DNA from: Antribacter gilvus
GTDB lineage: Bacteria > Actinomycetota > Actinomycetes > Actinomycetales > Cellulomonadaceae
DNA: 64,000 nucleotides
Direction of reading: 5' to 3'
Assembly (NCBI RefSeq): GCF_003946865.1
Contig: NZ_QXTH01000006.1
Span: forward strand, 1 to 64,000
Shown here: positions 6,868 to 15,325 of the stretch, piece by piece
Position numbering within the stretch: the stretch's first letter is position 1
How the letters are laid out: every line of letters begins with the position of its first letter
Translations under genes and position numbers: made by a program
Notes under the pieces: model-generated
The model's database searches: none
What the model saw: only the letters and a program-made list of their open reading frames with translations
Told to the model about the DNA's origin: nothing

Positions 6868-9800
6868 CCGCGACGAGCTGATCCCAGCTCGTCGTCGTCC
6901 CCTCCTGAGCCGCCTCGGTGAACCCCACGTCGCCGAGGCGGCTCCGCGCTGCCTCCTCGATCCGGGCCAGGTCCGGGTCGGAGCGGTCCAGGAGCCCGCG
7001 CACGCGGCTGCTGGCGCCGAGCAGCCGTGCGGCCTGATCGTGCTGGTTGCGCCGTACCGCCAGGTCCGCGACCCCGACGAGCGTCTGAGCGACCACCGGT
7101 GCGTACCCCGCCTCGGCAGCGGCCCGGCAGGCCGCGGCCCGATGCTCGCGGGACTCCTCGAGATCGTCGGTGAGGTAGCCGAGCTGATGGTGGGTCACCG
7201 AGCGGAGGAGGTTCGCCGCCTTGTCCCCCAGCAGGGTCGTCGCGACTCCGAGCTGGGTGCGCGCCTCCTCGGCGTCGCCGCCCCAGCGAGCGAGCTCAGC
7301 CTTGGCGAGGGCCACCTCCGCCAGCGCCTCCGGCCAGGTGACCCGCGCGGCGAGCCGCTCCGCAGCGGCGATCGCCGTCGCGCTCGCGTCCTCGTCGCCG
7401 AGCAACCAGTACAAGCGTGCCTGTCCCGACCGCATCCGGATGACGTCCTCGACGGCCCCGACCTCGGTCACGACGGCGATCGCCTGCTCGTAGTAGTCGC
7501 ACGCGGCGGCGAACTCGCCGCGGGTGGCGATCCGGTCCGCCAGCTCGGTCAGGGCGAACGAGATTCCGAACCGCTCGCCGAGCAACCGGAACTCGGCGAG
7601 CGCCTGTTCGAGGTGCGCGTCCGCCTCCTGCCCGGCGTGGCCGAGCATGACCCGCATCTTGCCGAGCTGCAGCCGGGCCAGTGCGCGGGCCCAGGGGTCG
7701 TCGTTGTCCAGCACCGACTCCCACGCACGCAGGGGGTCGGACCCCTGCAGCATGTGTTCCAGGGGGACCACCAGCCCCAGCAGGGCGCCGTGGGCGCCGC
7801 CCCGCAGGCTGAGCTCGTAAGCCTTGTGGATCCAGTCCGCCGCCTGGCGTTCGTCCGACGCCCGCCCGGAGCTGGCGAACATGACGACGAGCGAGTACAC
7901 GGCCGCGCGCGTCGTGTCGTCGTCGACCTCACCGGGCGCCTCGGCGGCCGCGGTGATCAGCTCGAGGCCCTCGGTCTTGTTCCCGCTGAGCCACCAGTAC
8001 CAGCCGGCACCGGCCGCGAGCCGCATCGCCGCCTGCGCCTTGCCGGCGGCGAGCGCGCCGCGCATCGCGGCGCTGATGTTGTCGTGCTCGCCGGCGAGCG
8101 TCGAGAGCCACACCAGCTGGTCGGCACGGCGCAGCTGCGGCTCAGCGGCCTCGGTGAGGTCGGTGAAGTACGCGAGGTGCGCCTGGCGGGCCCGGTCCGA
8201 CTCCCCGGCCTCCACGAGACGTTGCGCGGCGTACTCCTTGATCGTGCCGAGCATCCGGTAGCGCGCGGCGCCGCCGGGCTCGGCGACCAGCAGCGACTTC
8301 TCGGTCAGGGCCGTGAGCAGGTCGAGCACCTGGTCCCCGCCCGGAGCGTCGCCCGCGCAGACCCGCTCAGCCGCTTCCAGGCTCGCCCCTCCGGCGAACA
8401 CGGACAACCTGCGCAGCACCGTGTGTTCGGCGTCGGTCAGCAGCTCCCAGCTCCAGTCGACCATCGCTCGCAGCGTGCGGTGCCGCGGCAGCGCGGTGCG
8501 GCTGCCACCGGTCAGCAGACGGAACCGGTCGTCGAGCCCGTCCGCGAGCTGGTCGAGGGACATGGTGCGCAGCCTGCTCGCGGCCAGCTCGATCGCCAGC
8601 GGCATCCCGTCCAGCGCCCGGCAGATGCGGGCCATCGTCGGCAGCGTGGACGCATCGACCCTGAGGTCCTGGCGCGCGGCGCTCGCCCGCTCGACCAGCA
8701 GCCGGACGGCCGGCGCCGAGGCGATCTCGTGGACGTCCGCGCCCTCCTCCGGCAGGGCCAGCGGCAGCACCGGCCACAGTGCCTCGCCGGTGATGCCGAG
8801 CTGTTCTCTGCTCGTAGCCAGGATCCGCAGCCTCCGGCACTCCCCGAGCAGGCGGTGGGCGAACGCCGCGACCGACTCGATCAGGTGCTCGCAGTTGTCC
8901 AGGACCAGGACCATCTCCCGGTCGCGGATCGCGGCGACGAGCCGCTCCGACGGTTCCAGGTCCGTCGCGTCGCCGAGCAGCGTGTCGCGGAGGCCGAGCC
9001 CGGCCAGCGTCGCCTGCGCCACGTCGCCGTCCGCCCCGACGGCCGCGAGCTCCACCAGCCAGACGCCGTCCGGCACGTCGCCGAGCAGCGTGCGGGCGGT
9101 CTCCGTCGCCAGCCTGGTCTTGCCCGCACCGCCCGGCCCGATCAGGGTGGTCAGCCGGTGCTGCCCGACGAGACCGCGGACCGCTGCGACGTCGGCGTCC
9201 TTGCCGACGTAACCGGTCAGCTCGGCGCGCAGGTTGGTCCTGCGGCTCTCGTCGCGCCGCCCCACCTCGCCCCGGAGGAGCGCGACGTGGAGGGCGGACA
9301 GCTCCGGTGAGGGATCCACGCCGAGCGCGTCGGCCAGGGCCTCCCTGGTGCGCTGGTACAGGAGCAGCGCATCGGTGTCGCGGCCCGCCGCGGCGAGGGA
9401 GCGCATCAGGGCGGCGACCAGGCGTTCCCGCATCGGGTTCGCAGCCACCAGGTCGGTCAGCTCCGGCACCAGGTCCGCGCCATGGCCGAGAGCGACCTCC
9501 GCGTCGAGCCGGTCCTCCGTGACGGTCAGGCGCAGCCCGTCGAGCCGCGTGACCGCGGCGTCGAACGCCTCGCTGCCCTCGAGCTCGACGTCCTGCATGG
9601 CCGCGCCGCGCCACAGTGCCAGAGCCTCGCGCAGCAGCTGGACGCGCCGCGGACCGTCGGCGGCGTGGGCCTGGCCGACGAGCCGCTCGAAACGCACAGC
9701 GTCGACGGCGTCGGGTTCCACCTGCAGCCGGTAGCCGCCCGGGTGCCCCTCCACGGACCCTTCCGGCAGGACCTTCCGCAGCCGGGAGACCAGTCGCTGC

Positions 9801-9988
9801 AGGGCGTTGGCGGCGTCGGACGGCGGGTTCTCTCCCCAGATCCAGTCGACGAGCGTCGCCTTCTGAACGGTGCGGCCCGCGTTCAGCGCGAGAGCGATCA
9901 GCAGCGCGCGCAGCCGCGCACCCGGCACCTCAGCGACGACGCCGTCGTCCAGACGCACCTCGAAAATACCCATTATCCCGATGTGCAC
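6851..9988 (-). CDS. BTAD-domain transcriptional regulator (SARP/AfsR-like) with ATPase and TPR
   Basis: The 1045-residue protein starts with a winged-helix OmpR-type DNA-binding domain (about residues 1-90; LVDWIWGENPPSDAANALQR), then a bacterial transcriptional activator domain (about 95-240), then an NTPase domain with Walker A LIGPGGAGKTRLATE near 280 and Walker B MVLVLDNCEHL near 360, and a long helical TPR-like C-terminus. This is the large AfsR-type SARP architecture. ATG 9988 and the internal ATG six codons later are both possible starts. It is convergent with the exporter, whose promoter carries SARP-like heptamers, and divergent from the CC-repeat peptide operon. Confidence 0.92.
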   Translation of the reverse strand: MHIGIMGIFEVRLDDGVVAEVPGARLRALLIALALNAGRTVQKATLVDWIWGENPPSDAANALQRLVSRLRKVLPEGSVEGHPGGYRLQVEPDAVDAVRFERLVGQAHAADGPRRVQLLREALALWRGAAMQDVELEGSEAFDAAVTRLDGLRLTVTEDRLDAEVALGHGADLVPELTDLVAANPMRERLVAALMRSLAAAGRDTDALLLYQRTREALADALGVDPSPELSALHVALLRGEVGRRDESRRTNLRAELTGYVGKDADVAAVRGLVGQHRLTTLIGPGGAGKTRLATETARTLLGDVPDGVWLVELAAVGADGDVAQATLAGLGLRDTLLGDATDLEPSERLVAAIRDREMVLVLDNCEHLIESVAAFAHRLLGECRRLRILATSREQLGITGEALWPVLPLALPEEGADVHEIASAPAVRLLVERASAARQDLRVDASTLPTMARICRALDGMPLAIELAASRLRTMSLDQLADGLDDRFRLLTGGSRTALPRHRTLRAMVDWSWELLTDAEHTVLRRLSVFAGGASLEAAERVCAGDAPGGDQVLDLLTALTEKSLLVAEPGGAARYRMLGTIKEYAAQRLVEAGESDRARQAHLAYFTDLTEAAEPQLRRADQLVWLSTLAGEHDNISAAMRGALAAGKAQAAMRLAAGAGWYWWLSGNKTEGLELITAAAEAPGEVDDDTTRAAVYSLVVMFASSGRASDERQAADWIHKAYELSLRGGAHGALLGLVVPLEHMLQGSDPLRAWESVLDNDDPWARALARLQLGKMRVMLGHAGQEADAHLEQALAEFRLLGERFGISFALTELADRIATRGEFAAACDYYEQAIAVVTEVGAVEDVIRMRSGQARLYWLLGDEDASATAIAAAERLAARVTWPEALAEVALAKAELARWGGDAEEARTQLGVATTLLGDKAANLLRSVTHHQLGYLTDDLEESREHRAAACRAAAEAGYAPVVAQTLVGVADLAVRRNQHDQAARLLGASSRVRGLLDRSDPDLARIEEAARSRLGDVGFTEAAQEGTTTSWDQLVAVTLAS

Positions 9989-10088
9989 CGGCCGATTCTG
10001 TCACGGCGTGCGGGCCCTCCTTCCTGGGCCGCCGGTGCTGCGGCAGGGCCGGTCTGCCCCTGGTGCGACGACGGTCGACGCATTGACA

Positions 10089-10142
10089 CTCTTCGATCTG
10101 AGTGGCATCGTTCACGTATCGACGTTCTTCGATACGAGAGGC
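10089..10142 (+). promoter_or_regulatory. operator-like inverted repeat and direct repeats
   Basis: The intergenic region ahead of the small-peptide operon contains a perfect inverted repeat, CGTATCGA (10115-10122) and TCGATACG (10129-10136), with a 6-nt spacer. Two imperfect 18-bp direct repeats sharing TCTTCGAT lie at 10089-10106 and 10125-10142 (14/18 identical). A TTGACA hexamer at 10083-10088 could be a -35 box, although no good -10 follows at the usual spacing. The arrangement suggests regulated transcription of the operon starting at 10150. Confidence 0.5.
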
Positions 10143-10149
10143 TTGGCTC

Positions 10150-10338
10150 ATGAGGGACATACGTGACCAGGGACGACGCGCCCGATCGGCAGTCTCCCGG
10201 CTGCTGCGCGGACGCACCGAGGAGGTCCTGACGTACAGCGACCGCACCGGCGAGCTGTGCGACCGCAGGTGCCGCGGCGAGGCAACCCGGAACCGGGCGC
10301 TGGCCCACGCGGAGAACCTCCTCATGCGGCCGTTCTGA
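10150..10338 (+). CDS. small basic hypothetical protein
   Basis: The 62-residue product starts MRDIRDQGRRARSAVSRLLR and contains two Cys in GELCDRRCRGEATR. It is Arg-rich and helical at the N-terminus. AGAGG about 8 nt upstream of ATG 10150 serves as a ribosome-binding site, and an inverted-repeat operator lies just before it. It is the first gene of a unit followed 40 nt later by the CC-repeat peptide and the M28 peptidase. I do not recognise the family. Confidence 0.5.
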   Translation: MRDIRDQGRRARSAVSRLLRGRTEEVLTYSDRTGELCDRRCRGEATRNRALAHAENLLMRPF

Positions 10339-10378
10339 TCCGCACGGACCGACACACCGACACACAGAAGGAGCAGAC

Positions 10379-10659
10379 ATGACCGAGACGACGACCACGG
10401 GCGGATTCGACGGCGACCCCTGGAGGCGCTGGCCCCCGCGGCCGAGGCCGGAGGCTGTTGCGGGACCGCGGCCGCCCCCGCCGCGGCAGCCACCGGGGCC
10501 ACGTCGAGCGGATGCTGCGGGACGGCCTCGGCCACCGCTGACGCCGACGCTGCCGCTTCCGCCGCCCTGGAGCCCGCGTCCGGTGGGTGCTGCGGCACGG
10601 CCGCGACCGGAGCGGCGGCGTCGTCGTCGGCCCCCGCGAGCGGCGCTTGCTGCGGGTGA
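10379..10659 (+). CDS. Cys-Cys-repeat peptide, possible RiPP precursor or metal-binding peptide (apparent frameshift)
   Basis: A strong AGAAGGAG at 10365-10372 leads into ATG 10379, encoding MTETTTTGGFDGDP. The frame then degenerates, but one base earlier the frame reads LEALAPAAEAGGCCG and continues with four GCCG/ACCG motifs separated by Ala/Gly/Ser-rich linkers, ending GACCG at TGA 10657-10659. One extra C in the CCCC run at about 10417-10420 would give a continuous 93-residue peptide. The stop overlaps the peptidase GTG (GTGA). Repeated short core motifs with an acidic leader suggest a multi-core precursor; a Cys-rich metal chelator is the alternative. No tailoring enzyme other than the peptidase is adjacent. 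Confidence 0.5.
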
Positions 10660-11840
10660 CCAGGCCGGACCCTGCGCGGCTGCGCGCCGTCGTCGAGTCC
10701 CTCGCGTCCGGCCCGTTCGCGGGCCGGCGCGTGGGGACCGACGGCGGCCGCGCGGCCGCCGATCACCTGGCAGGCGTCCTGCGCTCCGCGGGCGCCGAGG
10801 TGACATACCAGGAGCTCGTCGTCGCGGGTGCGGTCCGCGAGCTGTACGGCGTCCCGGCACTGTCCTGGTCGGTGGGCGGTGCCCGTCGAGATCTCGCCTT
10901 CCGGCGGGAGTTCTGCGAGCACCTCGCCTCCGCCGACCGGCCGATCAGCGTCACGGGCCCGGTCACGCGGGCCGCCACCGCCGGCGCCTGGGCGCTGCAC
11001 GACACCTACTTCCCCGACGGCGCAGCAGCAGTCGCTGCGGCGGGCGCGGTCGGGGTGCTCGTTCCCCGCGGCACCGACGCCGTCGGCTGGATGCCCAAGA
11101 TGATCACCGGGCCGCGGCAGGCGACCCTGCCGGTGCTGGCCGTGCGCCGGGACCTGCACGAGCTGCTCCGCAACGCGACCGGGGCGACCGTCACCGCGTC
11201 GGTCCCGCTACGGGCCGTCGACGTCCGCGGCCGCAACGTGCTCGGCACGTTCCGCCGCCGCCAGCACGACCGTCCGGCCTTTCTCCTGACCGCTCACTAC
11301 GACGGTGTCGGCGACGATCCCGCAGGTGACCACGCGCGCTTCCCGGCGGCGTGCGACAACGCCTCCGGCGTCGCCGCCGTGATCGAGGCCGCCCGCCTGC
11401 TGCACGCTGTGCTGCCGCCTCGGATCGGCCTGACGGTCGCCCTGCTCGACGCCGAGGAGGCGGGCGCGCACGGCTCCGCCGCCCACGCTCCGACCGTGGC
11501 CGCGGGGACCCACGTGATCAACCTCGACGGAGCCGCGGCCCTGAGCGGGGCGCACGTCGAGGCCGGAGGCCCGGCGGAACCGCTGCTCGCGGCGCTCGAC
11601 GACGCCGCCCGGCAGGTGGGCGTGCCGCTGCGGGCCCGCGCCATGCCGTCGGACAACCGCCGCTATGCCGCGGCCGGACTCGCGACGGTCGGTGTCGGCA
11701 TGGGCATGCCCGGCTACCAGACCCCGCTCGAGACGCCCGACCGGGTGGAGACGACGACGCTCGTGGCGGCTACCGAGCTTCTGACCGGCACCGTCGTGCG
11801 GCTGGCGGCCGAGACACAGCCACGCCCTGTCGCCTCCTGA
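10656..11840 (+). CDS. M28-family zinc aminopeptidase
   Basis: The 394-residue protein starts at GTG 10656, overlapping the stop of the CC-repeat peptide. The M28 metal ligands are visible: HYDGVG near residue 210 (His), ACDNASGVAAVIEAA near 230 (Asp), DAEEAG near 267 (catalytic Glu and Glu ligand), and an Asp in NLDGAA near 290. A PA-like insert precedes the catalytic domain. There is no clear signal peptide, so it may act in the cytoplasm. Translational coupling to a small repeat peptide suggests it processes or degrades that peptide, but this is inference. Confidence 0.85.
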   Translation: MTRPDPARLRAVVESLASGPFAGRRVGTDGGRAAADHLAGVLRSAGAEVTYQELVVAGAVRELYGVPALSWSVGGARRDLAFRREFCEHLASADRPISVTGPVTRAATAGAWALHDTYFPDGAAAVAAAGAVGVLVPRGTDAVGWMPKMITGPRQATLPVLAVRRDLHELLRNATGATVTASVPLRAVDVRGRNVLGTFRRRQHDRPAFLLTAHYDGVGDDPAGDHARFPAACDNASGVAAVIEAARLLHAVLPPRIGLTVALLDAEEAGAHGSAAHAPTVAAGTHVINLDGAAALSGAHVEAGGPAEPLLAALDDAARQVGVPLRARAMPSDNRRYAAAGLATVGVGMGMPGYQTPLETPDRVETTTLVAATELLTGTVVRLAAETQPRPVAS

Positions 11841-11881
11841 TCGGGGCCGCCCCGTTGTCCTTGTCCGGACGCCTCGACGGC

Positions 11882-11935
11882 GACCAGGTAGATCTTCCCC
11901 CGTCCGTGCGTCAGATGGGGAAGAGCTACCTGGTC
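11882..11935. terminator. long intergenic hairpin
   Basis: Two 19-nt arms (11882-11900 and 11917-11935) pair at 18 of 19 positions around a 16-nt loop, between the M28 peptidase stop and the APC permease. There is no T tract, as is common for actinobacterial terminators. It probably ends the peptidase transcript, although a regulatory role for the APC gene is possible. Confidence 0.55.
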
Positions 11936-12018
11936 GGCGCCCCTCGGGAGAGTGCGGCCCGGACGCCGTCGCATGCCCATAGGGTGTGTCCGACGGTTGG
12001 CCGACGACAGGACGCGTG

Positions 12019-13266
12019 ATGGGCGAGGCTGAGCTGAAGCGGTCGATGGGCGTGGTGGACGCCGTGGCGATCGGCCTCGGATCGATGATCGGCGCCGGGA
12101 TCTTCGTGGCCCTCGCACCGGCAGCACGGGCCGCCGGCGGGTTGCTCCTGGTCGCCCTGGCGGTCGCAGCCGTCGTCGCGTACGCGAACGCGACGTCGTC
12201 GGCCCGGCTCGCCGCCGTGTACCCCGCCTCAGGCGGGACGTACGTCTACGGGCGCGAACGACTCGGACCGTTCTGGGGGTACCTCGCGGGCTGGAGCTTC
12301 GTCGTCGGCAAGACGGCGTCGTGCGCCGCGATGGCTCTCACCGTCGGGCTGTACGTCTGGCCGCAGTACGCGCCGGCCGTCGCCGTGGCGGCGGTCGTCG
12401 CACTCACCGCGGTGAACTACCTGGGGATCCAGAAGTCGGCGGGCGTCACGCGGGCGATCGTCGCGGTGGTGCTCGCGGTGCTGGCCGCCGTGGCGGTCGT
12501 GGCCTTCCTCGGGACCCCGGCCGCGGCGTGGGAGCCCACCTCGCTCGACCCGGGTGCTCGCGGGGTGCTGCAAGGCGCCGGGCTGCTGTTCTTCGCCTTC
12601 GCCGGGTACGCGCGCATCGCCACGCTGGGCGAAGAGGTCCGCGACCCCGCCCGCACGATCCCGCGCGCGGTGTCGATCTCGCTGGCCGTGACGTTCGTGG
12701 TCTACGCCGTCGTGGCGGTCGCGGTCCTGCGCGTGCTCGGCCCGGACGGGCTCGCCGCGTCCGAGGCGCCGCTCGCCGACGCCGTCCGCGCGGCCGGGGC
12801 TCCCGGACTCGCACCGGTGGTGCAGGTGGGGGCGGCCGTCGCCGCGCTCGGCTCGCTCCTCGCGCTCATCCTCGGGGTCTCGCGCACCACGCTCGCGATG
12901 GCCCGCGACCGGCATCTCCCCCACGGCCTGGCCGCCGTGCACCCGCGCTACCGGGTACCGCACCGCGCCGAGCTGGCGGTCGGGCTCGTCGTCGCGGTCG
13001 TCGCCGCGACCGCCGACCTGCGCACCGCCATCGGCTTCTCGTCGTTCGGGGTACTCGTCTACTACGCGATCGCGAACGCCTCCGCCTGGACGCTCACCCC
13101 CGCGGAGGGGCGTCCGCCCCGGATCGTGCCTGCTGTCGGCCTGGTGGGCTGCCTCGTGGTGGCGTTCTTCCTGCCCGTCGGTTCGGTGCTGGCGGGCGTG
13201 GGGGTACTGGCCGTCGGGGCGGGGTGGTACGCGGTGCGGCGTCGCCTCGCGCGACCCGTGCAGTAG
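12019..13266 (+). CDS. APC-superfamily amino acid permease
   Basis: The 415-residue integral membrane protein has about 12 hydrophobic helices and the APC helix-1 signature SMIGAGIFVALAP near residue 20. A second conserved region, LFFAFAGYARIATLGEEVRDP near 195, matches helix 6 of basic/neutral amino acid permeases. AGGA at 12009-12012 gives a good ribosome-binding distance to ATG 12019, which is preferred over the longer frame. The substrate cannot be predicted. A strong hairpin separates it from the upstream peptidase, so it probably has its own promoter. Confidence 0.88.
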   Translation: MGEAELKRSMGVVDAVAIGLGSMIGAGIFVALAPAARAAGGLLLVALAVAAVVAYANATSSARLAAVYPASGGTYVYGRERLGPFWGYLAGWSFVVGKTASCAAMALTVGLYVWPQYAPAVAVAAVVALTAVNYLGIQKSAGVTRAIVAVVLAVLAAVAVVAFLGTPAAAWEPTSLDPGARGVLQGAGLLFFAFAGYARIATLGEEVRDPARTIPRAVSISLAVTFVVYAVVAVAVLRVLGPDGLAASEAPLADAVRAAGAPGLAPVVQVGAAVAALGSLLALILGVSRTTLAMARDRHLPHGLAAVHPRYRVPHRAELAVGLVVAVVAATADLRTAIGFSSFGVLVYYAIANASAWTLTPAEGRPPRIVPAVGLVGCLVVAFFLPVGSVLAGVGVLAVGAGWYAVRRRLARPVQ

Positions 13267-13300
13267 GAGCGACGACACCCCGCTCCGGCAGGATGTCCCC

Positions 13301-13729
13301 ATGGACCTCCGCGTAGCCGCCTATGCCGTGATCACCGACGACGCGGGACGGATGCTCCTCCCGCACTGGAGCGAGGGTGGCCGTTCCGGCTGGACCCTCC
13401 CGGGCGGCGGGATCGACCCGGGCGAGGACCCGGCAGACGCCGCGGTGCGCGAGGTCCTCGAGGAGACCGGCTACCACGTGGAGCTCGACGAGCTTCTCGG
13501 CGTGGACAGCATCGTCATCCCGGTGGAACGCCGGGTCTTCGGCCGGTCGTCCGCGATGCACGGGATCCGGGTCGTCTACCGCGCCCACGTGGTCGGCGGC
13601 GAGCTCACCGTCGAGCGGGACGGCAGCACCGACGACGTGGCGTGGCACTCGCCCCAGGAGGTCGACGCTCTGGACCGTGTCGAGCTCGTCGACGCCGCGC
13701 GGCGGATGGCCGGGCTGCTCGCGCGCTGA
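13301..13729 (+). CDS. NUDIX hydrolase
   Basis: The 142-residue protein has a canonical Nudix box at about residues 33-55 (GGGIDPGEDPADAAVREVLEE then TGY). Flanking strands (WTLPGGGID, VVYRAHVVGGEL) match the small MutT-like subgroup. It is 35 nt downstream of the APC permease on the same strand and may be cotranscribed. An inverted repeat at 13741-13779 follows its stop. Confidence 0.9.
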   Translation: MDLRVAAYAVITDDAGRMLLPHWSEGGRSGWTLPGGGIDPGEDPADAAVREVLEETGYHVELDELLGVDSIVIPVERRVFGRSSAMHGIRVVYRAHVVGGELTVERDGSTDDVAWHSPQEVDALDRVELVDAARRMAGLLAR

Positions 13730-13740
13730 GAGCCCCTTAC

Positions 13741-13779
13741 GGCCCACCACTCCGGCGCAAGCGACGTTGTTGGTGGGCC
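13741..13779. terminator. hairpin after NUDIX gene
   Basis: GGCCCACCA (13741-13749) and TGGTGGGCC (13771-13779) form a perfect 9-bp stem just after the NUDIX stop. No U tract follows. Confidence 0.45.
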
Positions 13780-13812
13780 GCGGGCGCGTCAACGGCTGGT
13801 GGCGATAACCTG

Positions 13813-13841
13813 CCGCGAGCGGCGCGACCGCCGCGTACGGT
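13813..13841 (+). promoter_or_regulatory. conserved 29-nt element ahead of the 13889 gene
   Basis: This 29-nt stretch recurs with a single change at 63836-63864, in front of a paralogous gene. It contains a GCGGCG/CGCCGC inverted repeat with a 4-nt spacer and ends in TACGGT, a good TAnnnT -10 box. It is probably a promoter with an overlapping operator shared by the two paralogues. Confidence 0.5.
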
Positions 13842-13888
13842 GGAAGCGCCCGAGCAGGGGGCTACGGAGTGGCTGGGAAGTGGGTGCG

Positions 13889-14449
13889 ATGGCCGAGAAG
13901 CGTGCTATCGAAGCGTGGCTGGCAAGTACCGGTGCCGAGTTCACCGTAGGGCAGCGGGAACAGTTCGCCCAGCTCGTCAACGCCTACGAGCTCACCGCCG
14001 CCGGGCGCGGGGAGGTCGGCCCGGGCGACCGGGCCGGGGCGGCGGCTGCGACGTGGGTCTGCGCGTACGAGGTCGTGCGCGGAGAGCTGGACCTGAACGC
14101 ACGCGGACGGACCTACCGCGCCGCGCGGGACGCCGCGTACGTCGGAGCCGTGATCGCGGTCCTGGCCGGGATGCCCCAGGCAGAGGCCGCGCTCCGGTCG
14201 ACGGTCTCGTCCGCGACGTTGCACGAAGCACTGGGCAGGGACCTGATGAACGGGCGCCGTGTGACCTGCCTCGCTGACCACGCCGAGTGCGAGGGCACCG
14301 CCGCGCAGACCGAGGCGTGGATCGAACAGCACCTCGCCCAGATTCCGCACGCCGACCACGAGCCCGTCTCGTTCCGCGTGCACTACGCCACCCGCCGGCT
14401 CACCAGCCTCGTCCAACGCAACCCCGTCCTTGGGCGGGACGACCTCTGA
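13889..14449 (+). CDS. hypothetical protein, paralogue of the gene at the right edge
   Basis: The 186-residue protein begins MAEKRAIEAWLASTGAEFT and is largely helical, with three Cys (WVCAYE, VTCLADHAEC) and no signal peptide. Its first 30 residues align with the gene that starts at 63909 (MAEDRAINAWLTSTGVDLT), and both have the same 29-nt element upstream. ATG 13889 is chosen from that match. The family is unknown. The duplication alongside the repeated HAD modules suggests a mobile or frequently exchanged gene. Confidence 0.6.
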   Translation: MAEKRAIEAWLASTGAEFTVGQREQFAQLVNAYELTAAGRGEVGPGDRAGAAAATWVCAYEVVRGELDLNARGRTYRAARDAAYVGAVIAVLAGMPQAEAALRSTVSSATLHEALGRDLMNGRRVTCLADHAECEGTAAQTEAWIEQHLAQIPHADHEPVSFRVHYATRRLTSLVQRNPVLGRDDL

Positions 14450-14486
14450 CGCCGAAGCCCGTCCGACACGGGCCACCTGGATTCAC

Positions 14487-15325
14487 TCAGCGCAGTGCCT
14501 GTGCGCCGATGACGGAGAGGACCTGGAGCTTCTCGTAGCTCTCGCTGCCGGGTACGGCGGTGTAGACCATCAGGGCGTGAGCCTGGCCCGGGTCGATCAG
14601 CCGCTGGCAGTTGAGCTCCAGGGCGCCGACCTCGGGGTGGACGAAGTGCTTGACCTGGTGCGGGTGAATCCCGATCTCGTGGTCGTCCCACACCCGCCGG
14701 AACTCCTCACTGCAGTCCAGGAGCAGACCGGCCAGGTAGGCGGCGCGGGAGTCCGGGCCGCGGAGGGTGACGAGACCACGCAGCCCGGCGGTATACATCC
14801 GGGTCATGAACGCGTGCTCCTGCGGGGCGTAGAGGTTCCGGGCGTCCGGGTCGGTGAACCACCGGTAGCCCATGCTGCGGGCCGGCCCGGTGTACCGGGT
14901 CGTGTCACCGGTGAGCGCGATACCCATCGGCGTCTGCCGCAGGGTCTCGCCCAGCTCGTTGACCACCTCGGCGGGGTGTCCTCCAAGCGGTCGAGGATAC
15001 GCAGCAGCCCCGGGCTGATGTGCTCGCTCGAGCTTCCCCTGAGCGGCGGGTTGTGACCGGCCAGCCGGAACAGGTGGTCGCGTTCGTCGATCGACAGGTG
15101 CAGCCCCTGGGCGATCGAGGCGAGCATCTGCTGCGACGGCTGTGGCCCGCGCTCCCGCTCCAGGCGGGAGTAGTAGTCGACCGACATGTTGCACAGAGTC
15201 GCGACCTCCTCGCGCCGCAGCCCGCTGGTCCGACGGCGCTGCCCGCGAGGCATACCGACGTCCTCCGGCTGCAGTGCCGCACGGCGGTTGCGGAGAAAGC
15301 TCGCCAGCCCGGTTCGATCGATCAT
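14487..15325 (-). pseudogene. XRE-family regulator with MmyB-like ligand domain, frameshifted
   Basis: From ATG 15325 the frame encodes an XRE helix-turn-helix (RTSGLRREEVATLCNMSVDYYSRLE) typical of MmyB-like regulators. At the G4 run 14973-14976 (CCCC on the coding strand) the frame is lost; one extra base restores PAEVVNELGETLRQTPMG and the C-terminal MmyB-like domain (YRWFTDPDARNLY, VKHFVHPEVGALELNCQRL) down to TGA 14487. The repaired product would be about 279 residues. It is divergent from an SDR gene, the usual arrangement when such regulators control SDR or oxidoreductase genes. It may be intact if the indel is a base-calling error. Confidence 0.8.

Noticed and set aside
7040-9310. A 756-codon plus-strand ORF opposite the BTAD regulator
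   Set aside because: It is low in hydrophobic variety and rich in Arg/Gly/Pro, as expected for the antisense of a high-GC gene. The minus strand has clear domain motifs.
10417-10420. Programmed ribosomal frameshifting in the CC-repeat peptide
   Set aside because: CCCC alone is not a typical slippery site with a stimulator, and other genes here show similar one-base breaks at C/G runs, so an error or mutation is simpler.
10379-11329. A 316-codon frame starting at the CC-peptide ATG
   Set aside because: Only the first 14 residues look real. The rest is Pro/Arg-rich and overlaps the M28 peptidase; a one-base repair into the next frame gives a sensible peptide.
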